The notes: a model not told the origin generated them from the letters alone. A stretch of DNA of 29,208 nt from Clostridiales bacterium UBA3259 (GCA_002362625.1 DEUP01000024.1:1-29208), one strand, 5' to 3'. Positions 1 to 7,571 are shown, counted from the stretch's first letter. Program-made: numbers and translations.

Positions 1-22
1 TCGAGTCCCTTCTGGCGTACCA
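1..22 (+). tRNA. 3' end of a tRNA cut by the window edge (possibly tRNA-Arg)
   Basis: The first bases read as the second half of a tRNA: a T-loop remnant (TCGAGT), the 3' side of the T stem, a seven-base acceptor strand CTGGCGT, discriminator A and an encoded CCA ending at 22. The anticodon lies outside the window, so the amino acid cannot be read. The acceptor strand resembles clostridial tRNA-Arg from memory, which is only a guess. It lies 118 bp before tRNA-His in the same direction, so the two may belong to one tRNA cluster. Confidence 0.7.
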
Positions 23-46
23 CACGCTCCAGAAAACCCGGGCACT

Positions 47-80
47 CCAACATCAGGTTCCATCCCTTCTGGCGTGTTAA
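47..80 (+). repeat. Degenerate second copy of the upstream tRNA 3' end
   Basis: The 13-mer TCCCTTCTGGCGT found in the tRNA end at positions 6-18 occurs again at about 63-75, preceded by GGTTC as in a T arm but followed by GTTA instead of ACCA. Between the copies, at about 25-35, lies an imperfect inverted version of the acceptor strand (ACGCTCCAGAA). This looks like a decayed tRNA end or a partial duplication such as an old integration event leaves. No integrase is visible here. Confidence 0.5.
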
Positions 81-140
81 AACCACGTTTCGAGCGTGAA
101 TGCGTGGGAAACCCTGTTAAAGAATTCAGCAGCTGAATAT

Positions 141-218
141 GGTGGATATGGCCTAGTTGGCTAAGGCGTCAGATTGTGGCTCTGAAGATCGTGGGTTCGA
201 GTCCCATTATCCACCCCA
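141..218 (+). tRNA. tRNA-His (anticodon GTG)
   Basis: A complete cloverleaf can be folded by eye. The acceptor stem is GTGGATA (142-148) with TATCCAC (208-214). The anticodon stem is TCAGA/TCTGA around the loop TTGTGGC, giving anticodon GTG. The T arm contains GGTTCGAGTCC. An encoded G at 141 can pair with C at 215, the G-1:C73 identity pair peculiar to tRNA-His, and CCA is encoded at 216-218. A strong terminator follows four bases later, so this is the last gene of its transcript. Confidence 0.95.
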
Positions 219-221
219 GAA

Positions 222-254
222 AATCGGGCACCCCTTCAGGGTGTCCGATTTTTT
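222..254 (+). terminator. Rho-independent terminator of the tRNA transcript
   Basis: A 12-bp stem (222-233 with 239-250, one G-U pair) closes a five-base loop and runs straight into a T tract (249-253). It begins just after the CCA end of tRNA-His. Confidence 0.9.
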
Positions 255-294
255 ATGATTATGGAACTAGAAAGAGCGGCGGCGTATGCCGTTG

Positions 295-328
295 AAAAAC
301 CAGCATTCTGACGGATGCTGGTTTTTTA
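295..328. terminator. Second, bidirectional-looking terminator
   Basis: A perfect 12-bp stem (AAAAACCAGCAT at 295-306 with ATGCTGGTTTTT at 315-326) has an eight-base loop, with As on the left and Ts on the right, so it could stop transcription from either side. It lies only about 40 bp past the tRNA terminator. For rightward transcription it is redundant. For leftward transcription it is the first convincing terminator after the spoIIE stop at 740. Confidence 0.85.
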
Positions 329-665
329 ACCTTTTTACAATTCGCTCTGGCGCCCAGCTGATGACCTGGCTGCTCTATAAAGCGCGAAATAGGACGATTT
401 AATTCCGTCATCCTCCCACCGAGAACCTCATCCCCACGGATAAATGAACCCTGATAAGGGCAGCTTCCTTATATGTACCCATATAGAGGCTAAAGCAAAA
501 ACCCCGCGGAGAAAAATTTCAAAGGTGATCACCAAACGGCGAGGCCCAATATCGGGCAATCCTTAAGCGCAATCCAGAGAAGCCAGGCCATGACAGTTTA
601 ACCCAAAGGTACCGGGCCGAATTTCGCCTCTTCGCCGGCTGAAAAGGCGGTAAATCCCAGCCCTG

Positions 666-711
666 CCTACATCTTGTGATTTTTCTCCAATTTATTCTCC
701 TACATGTTGTG
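666..711. promoter_or_regulatory. Pair of near-identical boxes resembling NrdR boxes
   Basis: CCTACATCTTGTG (666-678) and CCTACATGTTGTG (699-711) differ at one base and lie 33 bp apart, about three helical turns. On the minus strand the right-hand copy reads ACACAACATGTAG, close to the NrdR consensus (roughly ACACWAWATSTWGTG), and NrdR boxes occur as tandem pairs at about this spacing. No nrd gene is in the window. What is seen is the repeat; the NrdR link is inference. Confidence 0.35.
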
Positions 712-712
712 T

Positions 713-719
713 TTCGACA
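713..719 (-). promoter_or_regulatory. Spo0A-box heptamer (TGTCGAA)
   Basis: The minus strand reads exactly TGTCGAA, the core Spo0A-P binding heptamer. It lies 21 bp past the spoIIE stop codon and just beside the paired boxes. A weak -10-like ATAAAT lies about 17 bp further left, so a leftward Spo0A-activated promoter is imaginable. A seven-base match is weak evidence on its own. Confidence 0.25.
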
Positions 720-739
720 GCTTTTGCTCTTAAGATGTG

Positions 740-2647
740 TTATGATACAGGCAAGCCGGTAGGAAGAAGGCGGATCACCGCCGCGGTGGCATCGTCTTCA
801 ACCTTCCCACGGCCCCCCTCCAGAATCTTCGCCGCCAACTCCCCAGGCGGCCAGTCCGGAGTCAAATCAGCCTGGCGCAGGGCTACCTCTCCGTCCACGC
901 CATCGCTGAGCAAAATCAGCACCTCCCCACAGCGCAGGGACAGCTTCTCCACCGTTTCCCGGATCCCGGTCACAGAGATCCCGGGCGGAGGCGTGGCTGT
1001 CCCTATTTTTTCTGCCCCTTTCCGGGTAAGCACCCAGGATGGGGCGGCGCCCCACTTATAGATGATTGCTTGTCCCGTGTCCAGGCGGATCTCTGCCAGA
1101 TCCATTGTGACAGCGCCCGCGCTGCCCCGCAGGGCAAGAAAGCTGTTGTAGGAGCGCAGAGCGTGGTTTGCGGGAAATCCGGAAAGCAGCATCTGCCGCA
1201 GATACCGGGCCGCGGTCAGCCCTTCCTGGGCCGCTCCCAAGCCGGTTCCCATTCCGTCGCAGAGGAGGACGTAATATCGGCAGCCAGGTGTGGAAAAGGC
1301 CAGACACCGGTCTCCGTTGGCCCGCTCCTTGCTCCGGGAACGGGCGGAGACCTGGATCCGGTATTCCGCCTCCGGTTCCTCCCCCCGGCGGGCCAGCCTG
1401 TCCGCAAGGGTACGCAGATACTCTCCGAAAAAACGGTACTGCTCCATCAGCGCCCCACGATACTCCTGCTGCCGCTGACGATCCGCTTTCAGATACCGCA
1501 GCTGATCCTGGGCACGGTGCAGCTCGGGAATCAGCCGCCCGGGCTTCCGGCAGTCGGCGTCCAAAGGGTTTTGAAGATAATCCCGGGTGAGCAGATCCTT
1601 CTGGGTGCAGCTGCGCCGGGCCGAACAGCTTTCGCAGGCGCGGGAGCGTACCTTCTCCAATAAGGCGAATTCGTCGATGGGCGGCGGCTCCAGCTCCGCC
1701 AGCATTCGGGAGGTTTCCGCCATTACCTCCGCGCCCATTTCCAGTCTTACCTGGGCGGCTCCCGTCTCCCCCCGGCGGTGATGGAGAGCCGTTTGCGGCG
1801 GGAGAAGTAACCCCGCCATACCTCCCAGCACCAGCCCTGGCAGGGGTGTGGGATCCCGGATCCCGCAGAGAACCATTGCCGCGGCACAGGCAATTCCGGG
1901 CGAGGCGCATTTCTTCCAGGCCTTGTCGAAAGGGAACATCCGCAGGAAATAGGCAATGCTCATCACTGCTGTCATAGGCAAGGCTGTCACCTGGGCCAGG
2001 TCCAATCCAAGACCAGCCAGTGCCGCCGCCGGAAAGGCACCGCCTACCGCCAGCAGTCCCGCCAGGGGAAAACCCAGGCTCAGCCATGGCTTTGGGGCAA
2101 CCTGGGCAAGGGCAAATACCGCGGCGCCTCCTACCAGCCAGTCGGTGACGGCGTCCCGGTAGGAAAACGCCTGGGTGAACAGGGTTCCCGTGAGAAAAGC
2201 TACGGCAATTCGCAGAAGGAAAATGACCACCGGCGTCTGATCTCCCAGAAGAAGCTGGAAGACAATGCCGGTAACGGCGGTGAGCAGCGCGGCCAGGGCG
2301 GGCAGGATCATGGGCATGGTCTGCTTTTCCTCCCGCTTTCCCAGCAGGATTGCCAGCAGCCCTCCCGCGGCTGACCAGCAGATCCCCTGATTGCCCGCCA
2401 GCCCAAAGAACACCGGATAGCCGATCATAGCGCCGAAAGCTGCCATAACGGCCTGCCAGCCGGACATGGCGCAGATCAGCCCCATAGCCAGGGGCTGAGG
2501 ATAGCCCAGAATGCTGGCCGCGCTGAACAGGAATCCGCAGCAGCCCCAGACCAGAAGCATCCCTCCGCCCCGGATCCGGGGATCCAGGATAAGCTTTTGC
2601 AAATCCCGCTTCCTCCGCCGTAAGTACGTTTCCATGGACACCATCAT
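740..2647 (-). CDS. spoIIE: Stage II sporulation protein E (SpoIIE), serine phosphatase
   Basis: SpoIIE is the membrane PP2C-type phosphatase that dephosphorylates SpoIIAA and so releases sigma-F in the forespore; it also interacts with FtsZ at the polar septum. The N-terminal 280 or so residues are a series of hydrophobic membrane segments. A central part carries a cysteine cluster (CESCSARRSC), followed by a charged helical region. The last 200 residues are a PP2C domain with the metal-site motifs LLCDGMGTG, LLSDGV and DDATAAVI. I chose ATG at 2647 (about 635 aa) because AGGG lies eight bases before it; an in-frame TTG at 2671 and ATGs at 2644 and 2635 are alternatives. The B. subtilis protein is about 830 aa, so this one is compact. 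It is divergent from the CYTH gene. Identification is secure; the exact start is not. Confidence 0.93.
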   Translation of the reverse strand: MMVSMETYLRRRKRDLQKLILDPRIRGGGMLLVWGCCGFLFSAASILGYPQPLAMGLICAMSGWQAVMAAFGAMIGYPVFFGLAGNQGICWSAAGGLLAILLGKREEKQTMPMILPALAALLTAVTGIVFQLLLGDQTPVVIFLLRIAVAFLTGTLFTQAFSYRDAVTDWLVGGAAVFALAQVAPKPWLSLGFPLAGLLAVGGAFPAAALAGLGLDLAQVTALPMTAVMSIAYFLRMFPFDKAWKKCASPGIACAAAMVLCGIRDPTPLPGLVLGGMAGLLLPPQTALHHRRGETGAAQVRLEMGAEVMAETSRMLAELEPPPIDEFALLEKVRSRACESCSARRSCTQKDLLTRDYLQNPLDADCRKPGRLIPELHRAQDQLRYLKADRQRQQEYRGALMEQYRFFGEYLRTLADRLARRGEEPEAEYRIQVSARSRSKERANGDRCLAFSTPGCRYYVLLCDGMGTGLGAAQEGLTAARYLRQMLLSGFPANHALRSYNSFLALRGSAGAVTMDLAEIRLDTGQAIIYKWGAAPSWVLTRKGAEKIGTATPPPGISVTGIRETVEKLSLRCGEVLILLSDGVDGEVALRQADLTPDWPPGELAAKILEGGRGKVEDDATAAVIRLLPTGLPVS

Positions 2648-2737
2648 TCGTACATCCCTGCCTTTCTTCAAGATAGGCTGATACTACCACGGCGAAGAAA
2701 AATATTCCGTCGCAATGGGTACGAGGCAGAAAGTTTC

Positions 2738-2766
2738 TTGCATACCTGCCGGGGAGGATGTATAAT
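2738..2766 (+). promoter_or_regulatory. Sigma-A-type promoter for the CYTH-dnaQ-aminotransferase run
   Basis: TTGCAT (2738-2743), a 17-bp spacer and a perfect TATAAT (2761-2766) lie 35 bp before the ATG of the CYTH gene. A GAGGAGG ribosome binding site at 2787-2793 lies between. Confidence 0.8.
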
Positions 2767-2801
2767 GTAGTAAATTCAGCTTCACAGAGGAGGAACGGCC
2801 C

Positions 2802-3377
2802 ATGGGACGGGAAGTGGAATGGAAATACCGGTGTCCGGCAGCCTGCTTCGACGCCATTCGAAAGGCTTTTTCCGGGTGGCAGACCATTACCATGGAAACC
2901 GCCTATTTTGACACGCCGGACGGCGCGCTGCAAAAAAGAAGGTGGATGCTTCGCAGCCGATTGGAAAACGGACGTGCCGTCACCACCATGAAAATACCTC
3001 TGCCCGACGGCACCCGGGGGGAATGGGAGAGCCTGTGTCCCCCGGAGCAGGTAGTTGAGGAGTTATGTAAACTTGGCGCACCTATGGAATTGAAGGAGAT
3101 CACAGAGCGGGGACTGAAAGAAACCTGCGCTGCCCGGTTTGTGCGGCTGGCTGCCTGGGTGACATTGCCTCAGTGCAGTGTGGAGCTGGCTCTGGATCAG
3201 GGGAGCTTCCTTGCGGGTGGCAGGGAGCAGCCCTTCTCCGAACTGGAAGTGGAGCTGAAGGACGGGGATGAAGAGAAGGCCAAAGGGTTTGCCCAGGGTC
3301 TTGCCCGTCAGTATCATTTGGAACCGGAAGAAAAAAGCAAGGCCCAGCGGGCTATGGCACTGAGAGAAACAAAATAG
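2802..3377 (+). CDS. CYTH domain protein (triphosphate tunnel metalloenzyme)
   Basis: This 191-residue protein begins with the CYTH signature ExExK (E4, E6, K8), whose acidic residues and lysine bind metal and triphosphate. Charged motifs expected of the eight-stranded tunnel follow: YFDTPDG, RSRLENG, TTMKIP and ELEVEL. The family includes thiamine triphosphatases, inorganic tripolyphosphatases and class IV adenylate cyclases; the sequence does not show which activity applies, although small stand-alone bacterial members are most often triphosphatases. It has its own promoter and strong ribosome binding site and is the first gene of a rightward run, with a 15-bp gap to the exonuclease gene. 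Confidence 0.88.
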   Translation: MGREVEWKYRCPAACFDAIRKAFSGWQTITMETAYFDTPDGALQKRRWMLRSRLENGRAVTTMKIPLPDGTRGEWESLCPPEQVVEELCKLGAPMELKEITERGLKETCAARFVRLAAWVTLPQCSVELALDQGSFLAGGREQPFSELEVELKDGDEEKAKGFAQGLARQYHLEPEEKSKAQRAMALRETK

Positions 3378-3392
3378 ACAGGAGAAAGAGAT

Positions 3393-4082
3393 ATGTCAAA
3401 CTTCAGCAAGCTGTTTTCCCAATATGACCGATTGGTTTTGTTCGATACGGAAACCACGGGCCTCCAATGCAGCCGGGATGAGATCATCGAATTTGCCGCC
3501 GTGGTGGTGGAGCAGGTGGCAGGGGAGGCGAAAGTGGTGCGGGAATATGACGAGCTGGTAGCCCTATCCCCGGGAGGCTATGTGCCGCCGAAAATCGAGC
3601 AGCTCACCGGCATCTCCACCCAGGATCTTCGGGAACGGGGCCTTCCCAAAACCCGGGTCTGTCGGGACATTGGGGAGCTGATCGGAGGAAACACTCTGCT
3701 GCTTGCCTATAACGCCCATTTTGATCTGAGCTTTTTGTACTATATGCTCCTTCGGGACGGAGACCCCGCCATTTTGAAGGGAAAGGACAAGCTGGATCTG
3801 CTTACCGTGTACAAGGACCGGCACAGCTATCCCCACCGGCTGTGCAACGCTATCGAGGTCTACGGCCTGGCGGGCAAGGTGGTCAACTCTCACCGGGCGG
3901 TGGACGATGTGCTGGCCACCGTGGCGGTGATGGAGGAAATGGAGCGGGAAAAGGATGATTTGCATTGTTATGTAAACTTGTTTGGATACAATCCCAAGTA
4001 TGGCATTGAGGGAAAGCCCATTGGGTCTGTGGCGTACAAGCCCCAGGGCTATGACCCGATGAAACCGCTTTACGAGCGGTAA
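3393..4082 (+). CDS. DnaQ-like 3'-5' exonuclease (DEDDh family)
   Basis: A 229-residue single-domain exonuclease of the DnaQ/PolC-epsilon type. Exo I is FDTETTG, with D18 and E20 as metal ligands; Exo II is the NAHFD segment near residue 110; Exo III is HRAVDDVLAT near residue 170, whose His makes it DEDDh. There is no polymerase, helicase or BRCT domain, so it is a stand-alone nuclease that might proofread, trim RNA or DNA ends, or act in repair. Its 15- and 18-bp gaps to the CYTH and aminotransferase genes suggest co-transcription. Confidence 0.88.
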   Translation: MSNFSKLFSQYDRLVLFDTETTGLQCSRDEIIEFAAVVVEQVAGEAKVVREYDELVALSPGGYVPPKIEQLTGISTQDLRERGLPKTRVCRDIGELIGGNTLLLAYNAHFDLSFLYYMLLRDGDPAILKGKDKLDLLTVYKDRHSYPHRLCNAIEVYGLAGKVVNSHRAVDDVLATVAVMEEMEREKDDLHCYVNLFGYNPKYGIEGKPIGSVAYKPQGYDPMKPLYER

Positions 4083-4100
4083 GAGAAAGAAGGAAGAAGT

Positions 4101-5288
4101 ATGATCAATCCCAACGCCTATGCTCTTGGGGCGAACCGATCCTGCATCCGGGACTTGTTTGAGTACGGCCGTCAGCGGGCCGCCATTGTGGGGGAGGAAC
4201 ATGTCTATGACTTTTCTCTGGGAAACCCTTCCATTCCCTCTCCCATGGAGGTGGACGAGGCCATCCGGGCTGTTTTATCGGACACGGATTCTTTGAAGAT
4301 CCACGGCTATACCACCGCGGTGGGCGATTATGAGACAAGAAAGGCCATTTCTGACGATTTGAACAGCCGGTATGGGGTCGCTACCCGGCCGGAGGAATTT
4401 TTTCTGGGTTGTGGAGCGGCGCCGGAGCTGGTGGCGGTATTCCGTGCCCTGGCGGTTCCCGGGGGAGAGGTGCTGACCATTGCTCCTTATTTCCCGGAAT
4501 ACAAGCCCTTCGCGGAAGAGGCGGGGCTTACCTTCCGGGTGGTGCCTCCGGATGTGCCGGATTTTCAAATTCGTTTGACGTCTGTGGAGAGGGAATTGAA
4601 TCCCCATACCCAGGCGGTGCTGATTAACTCCCCCAACAACCCCTCCGGCGTGGTCTATACCCGGGAGACGCTGATGGGGCTGAGCCGGATTCTGGAAGAA
4701 AGGAGCCGGGAATTCGGCCATCCCATTTATCTGATTTCCGATGAACCCTATCGGGAGCTAAGCTATGGGGTGGAGGTGCCCTTCGTGCCCAGCCTATACG
4801 CCAATACGCTGATTTGCTATTCCTATTCCAAGTCCCTGTCCCTTCCGGGTGAGCGGATCGGGTATATTTACGTCTCCGGCGATGCGGAGGACAAGGAACA
4901 GCTGTACGCCGCCATTGCGGGAGCGGCCCGGGCCTGCGGCCATGTGTGCGCCCCCTCTCTGTGGCAGAAGGTCATTGCCCGGAGCACCCATCTCCGGCCG
5001 GACCTAAAGAGCTATGACAGAAACCGGAAGGCTCTGTATGAAGGACTGCGGAAAATGGGCTATGAAATGGCAAAGCCGGACGGAGCCTTTTACCTGTTCA
5101 TCAAAGCCCCTGGGGGAGACGCCAACGCATTCTCCCAGAGAGCCAAGGAACGGGATCTGCTGGTGGTGCCTGGGGACGGGTTCGGCTGTCCCGGGTATTT
5201 CCGAATCTGCTACTGTGTCAGTTACCAGACGATTGTGGGAAGCCTGCCGGTGTTTGAAGAATTGATTCGGGAATATCAGGAGAATTAA
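4101..5288 (+). CDS. Pyridoxal-phosphate aminotransferase, class I/II
   Basis: A 395-residue fold-type I aminotransferase of AspC-like appearance. Visible motifs are NSPNNPSG (176-183), the PLP-ring aspartate in SDEPY (D214), the Schiff-base lysine in SYSKSLSLPGERIGY (K244), and a C-terminal FRICYC arginine that should hold the substrate carboxylate. The amino-acid substrate cannot be read from sequence; aspartate, aromatic or alanine-type activity are all possible. It follows the exonuclease gene by 18 bp and is followed by a 67-bp gap with a small hairpin, so it may end the first part of the run. Confidence 0.88.
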   Translation: MINPNAYALGANRSCIRDLFEYGRQRAAIVGEEHVYDFSLGNPSIPSPMEVDEAIRAVLSDTDSLKIHGYTTAVGDYETRKAISDDLNSRYGVATRPEEFFLGCGAAPELVAVFRALAVPGGEVLTIAPYFPEYKPFAEEAGLTFRVVPPDVPDFQIRLTSVERELNPHTQAVLINSPNNPSGVVYTRETLMGLSRILEERSREFGHPIYLISDEPYRELSYGVEVPFVPSLYANTLICYSYSKSLSLPGERIGYIYVSGDAEDKEQLYAAIAGAARACGHVCAPSLWQKVIARSTHLRPDLKSYDRNRKALYEGLRKMGYEMAKPDGAFYLFIKAPGGDANAFSQRAKERDLLVVPGDGFGCPGYFRICYCVSYQTIVGSLPVFEELIREYQEN

Positions 5289-5320
5289 CGGTCATTTCTC
5301 TGCTTTTATCATCATATTTG

Positions 5321-5340
5321 GCCGGAACCCAGATTCCGGC
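5321..5340 (+). terminator. Small GC-rich hairpin between aminotransferase and antiporter genes
   Basis: GCCGGAA (5321-5327) pairs perfectly with TTCCGGC (5334-5340) around a six-base loop. It has no T tract, so it is at best an attenuating or weak terminator. It lies 15 bases before the antiporter ATG and could also affect mRNA stability or access to the ribosome binding site AAAGGAAGG. Confidence 0.35.
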
Positions 5341-5355
5341 GAAAGGAAGGATTCC

Positions 5356-6774
5356 ATGCCCGCTTTTTTATCCCATGCCACAGCTTCCGCGCAAATTATC
5401 ATCTCTATTGCCCTGATCCTCTTCTCCGGCTTTGCCATGACCCGGATCACCAAACGGTTTCGACTGCCCAATGTTACCGCCTACATTCTGGCGGGCATCC
5501 TCCTTGGCCCCTACTGCCTCCATCTGGTTCCGGATTCCTTTGTGGAGGGTTCGGACTTTCTGGCGGATATTGCCCTGGCCTTTATCGCCTTCAGTACCGG
5601 TGAATTCTTCCGGGTGGAGACCCTGAAGAAAAGCGGCTGGAAGGTGATTGCCATCACCGTGCTGGAAAGTCTGATGGCTTCTTTCCTGGTATTCATCGCT
5701 ACCTACTGGATTTTGGGCGTGGGACTGGGCTTTTCCGTTGTTCTCAGCGCTCTGGCCGCTGCCACGGCCCCTGCCTCTACCATGCTGACCATTCGTCAGA
5801 CCGGAGCGAAGGGTGAGTTTGTGGACACCCTGCTGCAGGTGGTGGCCCTGGATGACGTGGTTGGCCTGCTTGCCTACAGCATCGCCATTTCCGTGGCTGT
5901 GGCAGGGGTTACCGGCGGCTTCCATGTTTCCAGTGTGCTAAAGCCTCTGGCGGTAAACACCGGCGTGTTCCTTCTGGGCGGCCTATTCGGTGTTCTGATG
6001 AAGCTGCTCATGCCCAAGGGACGCTCCACCGATAACCGGCTGATCATCTCTGTGGCCACTTTGTTTGCTTTCTGCGGTGTGTGTACTGTGCTGGACGTGT
6101 CGCCGCTGCTGGGCTGCATGTCTATGGCAACGGTCTACATCAACATTACCGACGATGATAAGATTTTTAAGCAGCTCAATTACTTTAACCCGCCCATTCT
6201 GCTGATCTTCTTTGTCCGTTCCGGCCTGAACTTCCGGCTCAGCGCCCTGACGGACATGGGAGCGGCAGTGGCCGGGGTGCCTCTGCTGGTCATCGGCATT
6301 ATTTATTTCCTGGTGCGGATTCTGGGGAAATATCTGGGCGCGTTTGTGGGATGCTTCCTGGTACACAAGTCTCCCAACGTGCGAAATTACCTGGGTCTTG
6401 CCCTGATTCCTCAGGCAGGTGTGGCCATTGGTCTGGCGGCTCTGGGCGCCAGAACCCTGGGTGGAGAAGCCGGCCAGGCGCTGGAAACGGTGATTCTGGC
6501 GTCCAGCGTTCTCTATGAGCTGATTGGCCCTGCCTGCGCGAAGGTATCCCTCTACCTCAGCAAATCCTACTCCAACAACCTGGATGAGATCGCGCCGGTT
6601 TCTCCGGAGCCTGGAAAGAACGCCGTTGATCTTCTGATTGAACAGATCCAGGCCATTCAAAAGGAGCTTCCCGACCACACCGGGGAGATGAGCCCCAACG
6701 AGCAGGCCTTTTTGGAGGCGGCTGAGGAACAATACGCCCTTCTGGGGCGTCGTCACCGTGGAAATGGAAAATAG
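5356..6774 (+). CDS. Cation:proton antiporter, CPA2 (Kef/NapA-like) family
   Basis: A 472-residue integral membrane protein with about twelve hydrophobic segments across residues 10-415 and a short polar tail. Motifs fit the CPA2 fold: the unwound-helix segment around TAPAST (137-142) and the paired aspartates ALDDVVG (D166, D167) at the proton/ion site. LALIPQAGVAIGLAALGAR near the end of the membrane domain is typical of Kef-type exchangers. There is no TrkA-N (RCK) domain, so it lacks the classical cytosolic nucleotide sensor of KefB/KefC. It probably exchanges Na+ or K+ for H+. It is 12 bp from the MgtC-like gene and very likely co-transcribed with it. Confidence 0.88.
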   Translation: MPAFLSHATASAQIIISIALILFSGFAMTRITKRFRLPNVTAYILAGILLGPYCLHLVPDSFVEGSDFLADIALAFIAFSTGEFFRVETLKKSGWKVIAITVLESLMASFLVFIATYWILGVGLGFSVVLSALAAATAPASTMLTIRQTGAKGEFVDTLLQVVALDDVVGLLAYSIAISVAVAGVTGGFHVSSVLKPLAVNTGVFLLGGLFGVLMKLLMPKGRSTDNRLIISVATLFAFCGVCTVLDVSPLLGCMSMATVYINITDDDKIFKQLNYFNPPILLIFFVRSGLNFRLSALTDMGAAVAGVPLLVIGIIYFLVRILGKYLGAFVGCFLVHKSPNVRNYLGLALIPQAGVAIGLAALGARTLGGEAGQALETVILASSVLYELIGPACAKVSLYLSKSYSNNLDEIAPVSPEPGKNAVDLLIEQIQAIQKELPDHTGEMSPNEQAFLEAAEEQYALLGRRHRGNGK

Positions 6775-6786
6775 GGAGGTAGTCAC

Positions 6787-7515
6787 ATGTTTGCAAACTT
6801 TGCCGATCCCATCGGATCTTATTTAGGTACCTGGGCCGCCGACCTGACGGTGCCCTCCATCTTCCTTCGCCTTGGCCTGGCTGTGATTCTGGCTGCGGTG
6901 ATTGGCTGTGAACGCTCCAATAAGCGTCACTCCGCGGGCCTGCGAACCTTTATCCTGGTCTCCCTGGCCTCTGCCAGCGCCATGCTGGTGGACCTGTATC
7001 TGGCCCGAATGACCCGGCTGGAAATCCCGGTACTCTCCGCCGCCGCCATTATCGGTGAGGCCATGCTCAGCGGCAACTCTGTTTTGTTCAATGCCCGGAA
7101 TCAAATCAAGGGCCTGACCACCTCTGCTGGACTTTGGGCCTGTGGTATTCTGGGTCTTGCGGCTGGCGCCGGATTCTATACCCTGACGCTTACGGCCTTC
7201 CTCTTCCTCATGTGTATTCTCACCTATCTCCCCGCCGTGGAGGTTTGGCTGACCAACCGCTCCAATCACTTTGAGATTCATTTGGAGCTGAAGAACAAGT
7301 GCAATCTTCAGGACTTTGTCACCACCATCCGCCGTCTTGGCATGTCCATTGACGATATCGAGTCCAACTCCGCCTACATTGGTTCCGGCCTCAGCGTCTA
7401 TACGGTTATGATTTCCGTGAGCAGTAAGGAACTGAAGAAATATAAGTCCCACAGCGAGATCATCCAGGCTCTTGCCACCCTGGACTACATTTATCACATT
7501 GAGGAAATGCGGTAA
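6787..7515 (+). CDS. MgtC/SapB family membrane protein
   Basis: A 242-residue protein. Residues 20-160 are a hydrophobic MgtC domain with the family signature around IGCERSNKRHSAGLRTF (near 40-55). A soluble C-terminal domain (about 165-242) with alternating strands and helices resembles the ACT-like tail of MgtC proteins. MgtC-type proteins are linked to Mg2+ limitation, acid stress and control of ATP synthase in pathogens; in commensal clostridia the role is not established. The tight spacing behind the CPA2 antiporter suggests a joint role in ion or pH homeostasis (inference). Confidence 0.88.
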   Translation: MFANFADPIGSYLGTWAADLTVPSIFLRLGLAVILAAVIGCERSNKRHSAGLRTFILVSLASASAMLVDLYLARMTRLEIPVLSAAAIIGEAMLSGNSVLFNARNQIKGLTTSAGLWACGILGLAAGAGFYTLTLTAFLFLMCILTYLPAVEVWLTNRSNHFEIHLELKNKCNLQDFVTTIRRLGMSIDDIESNSAYIGSGLSVYTVMISVSSKELKKYKSHSEIIQALATLDYIYHIEEMR

Positions 7516-7538
7516 ATCCAGTTTCCCAAAATTCAGAA

Positions 7539-7571
7539 TGCCGCCGGTTCCCTTGGAACCGGCGGCAATTT
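7539..7571. terminator. Bidirectional terminator between convergent mgtC-like and hydrogenase genes
   Basis: A perfect 13-bp stem (7539-7551 with 7555-7567) with a three-base loop is followed by AATTT on the plus strand and by ATTCTGAATTTT on the minus strand. It serves both convergent genes. Confidence 0.85.

Larger units (their letters stand above)
330..739. other. Gene-free stretch of about 400 bp
   Basis: No ORF with plausible codon pattern and ribosome binding site is visible on either strand. I compared it by eye with tmRNA, SRP RNA, RNase P, TPP and preQ1 elements and found no match. It holds several small palindromes: TATATG/CATATA around 472-487, GGTGATCACC at 524-533, and GCCC/GGGC around 550. 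At its right end are the regulatory-looking sites listed separately. A 20-codon leftward ORF starting MAWLLWIALKD exists near 590-530 but has no Shine-Dalgarno. The stretch could be the 3' region of spoIIE, an unrecognised RNA or a decayed remnant. Confidence 0.5.

Noticed and set aside
410..460. A segment resembling the 3' part of a TPP riboswitch (TGAACCCTGATAAGG)
   Set aside because: The conserved CTGAGA half and the pairing stems are missing, and no thiamine gene follows.
530..592. A 20-codon hydrophobic leftward ORF (MAWLLWIALKD...)
   Set aside because: No Shine-Dalgarno, no neighbouring antitoxin-like RNA and no repeat; the length is within chance expectation.
1056..2933. A 625-codon leftward frame overlapping spoIIE
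   Set aside because: Composition is Gly/Arg/Pro-rich without any domain, and it lies in another frame of spoIIE, which has clear PP2C motifs.
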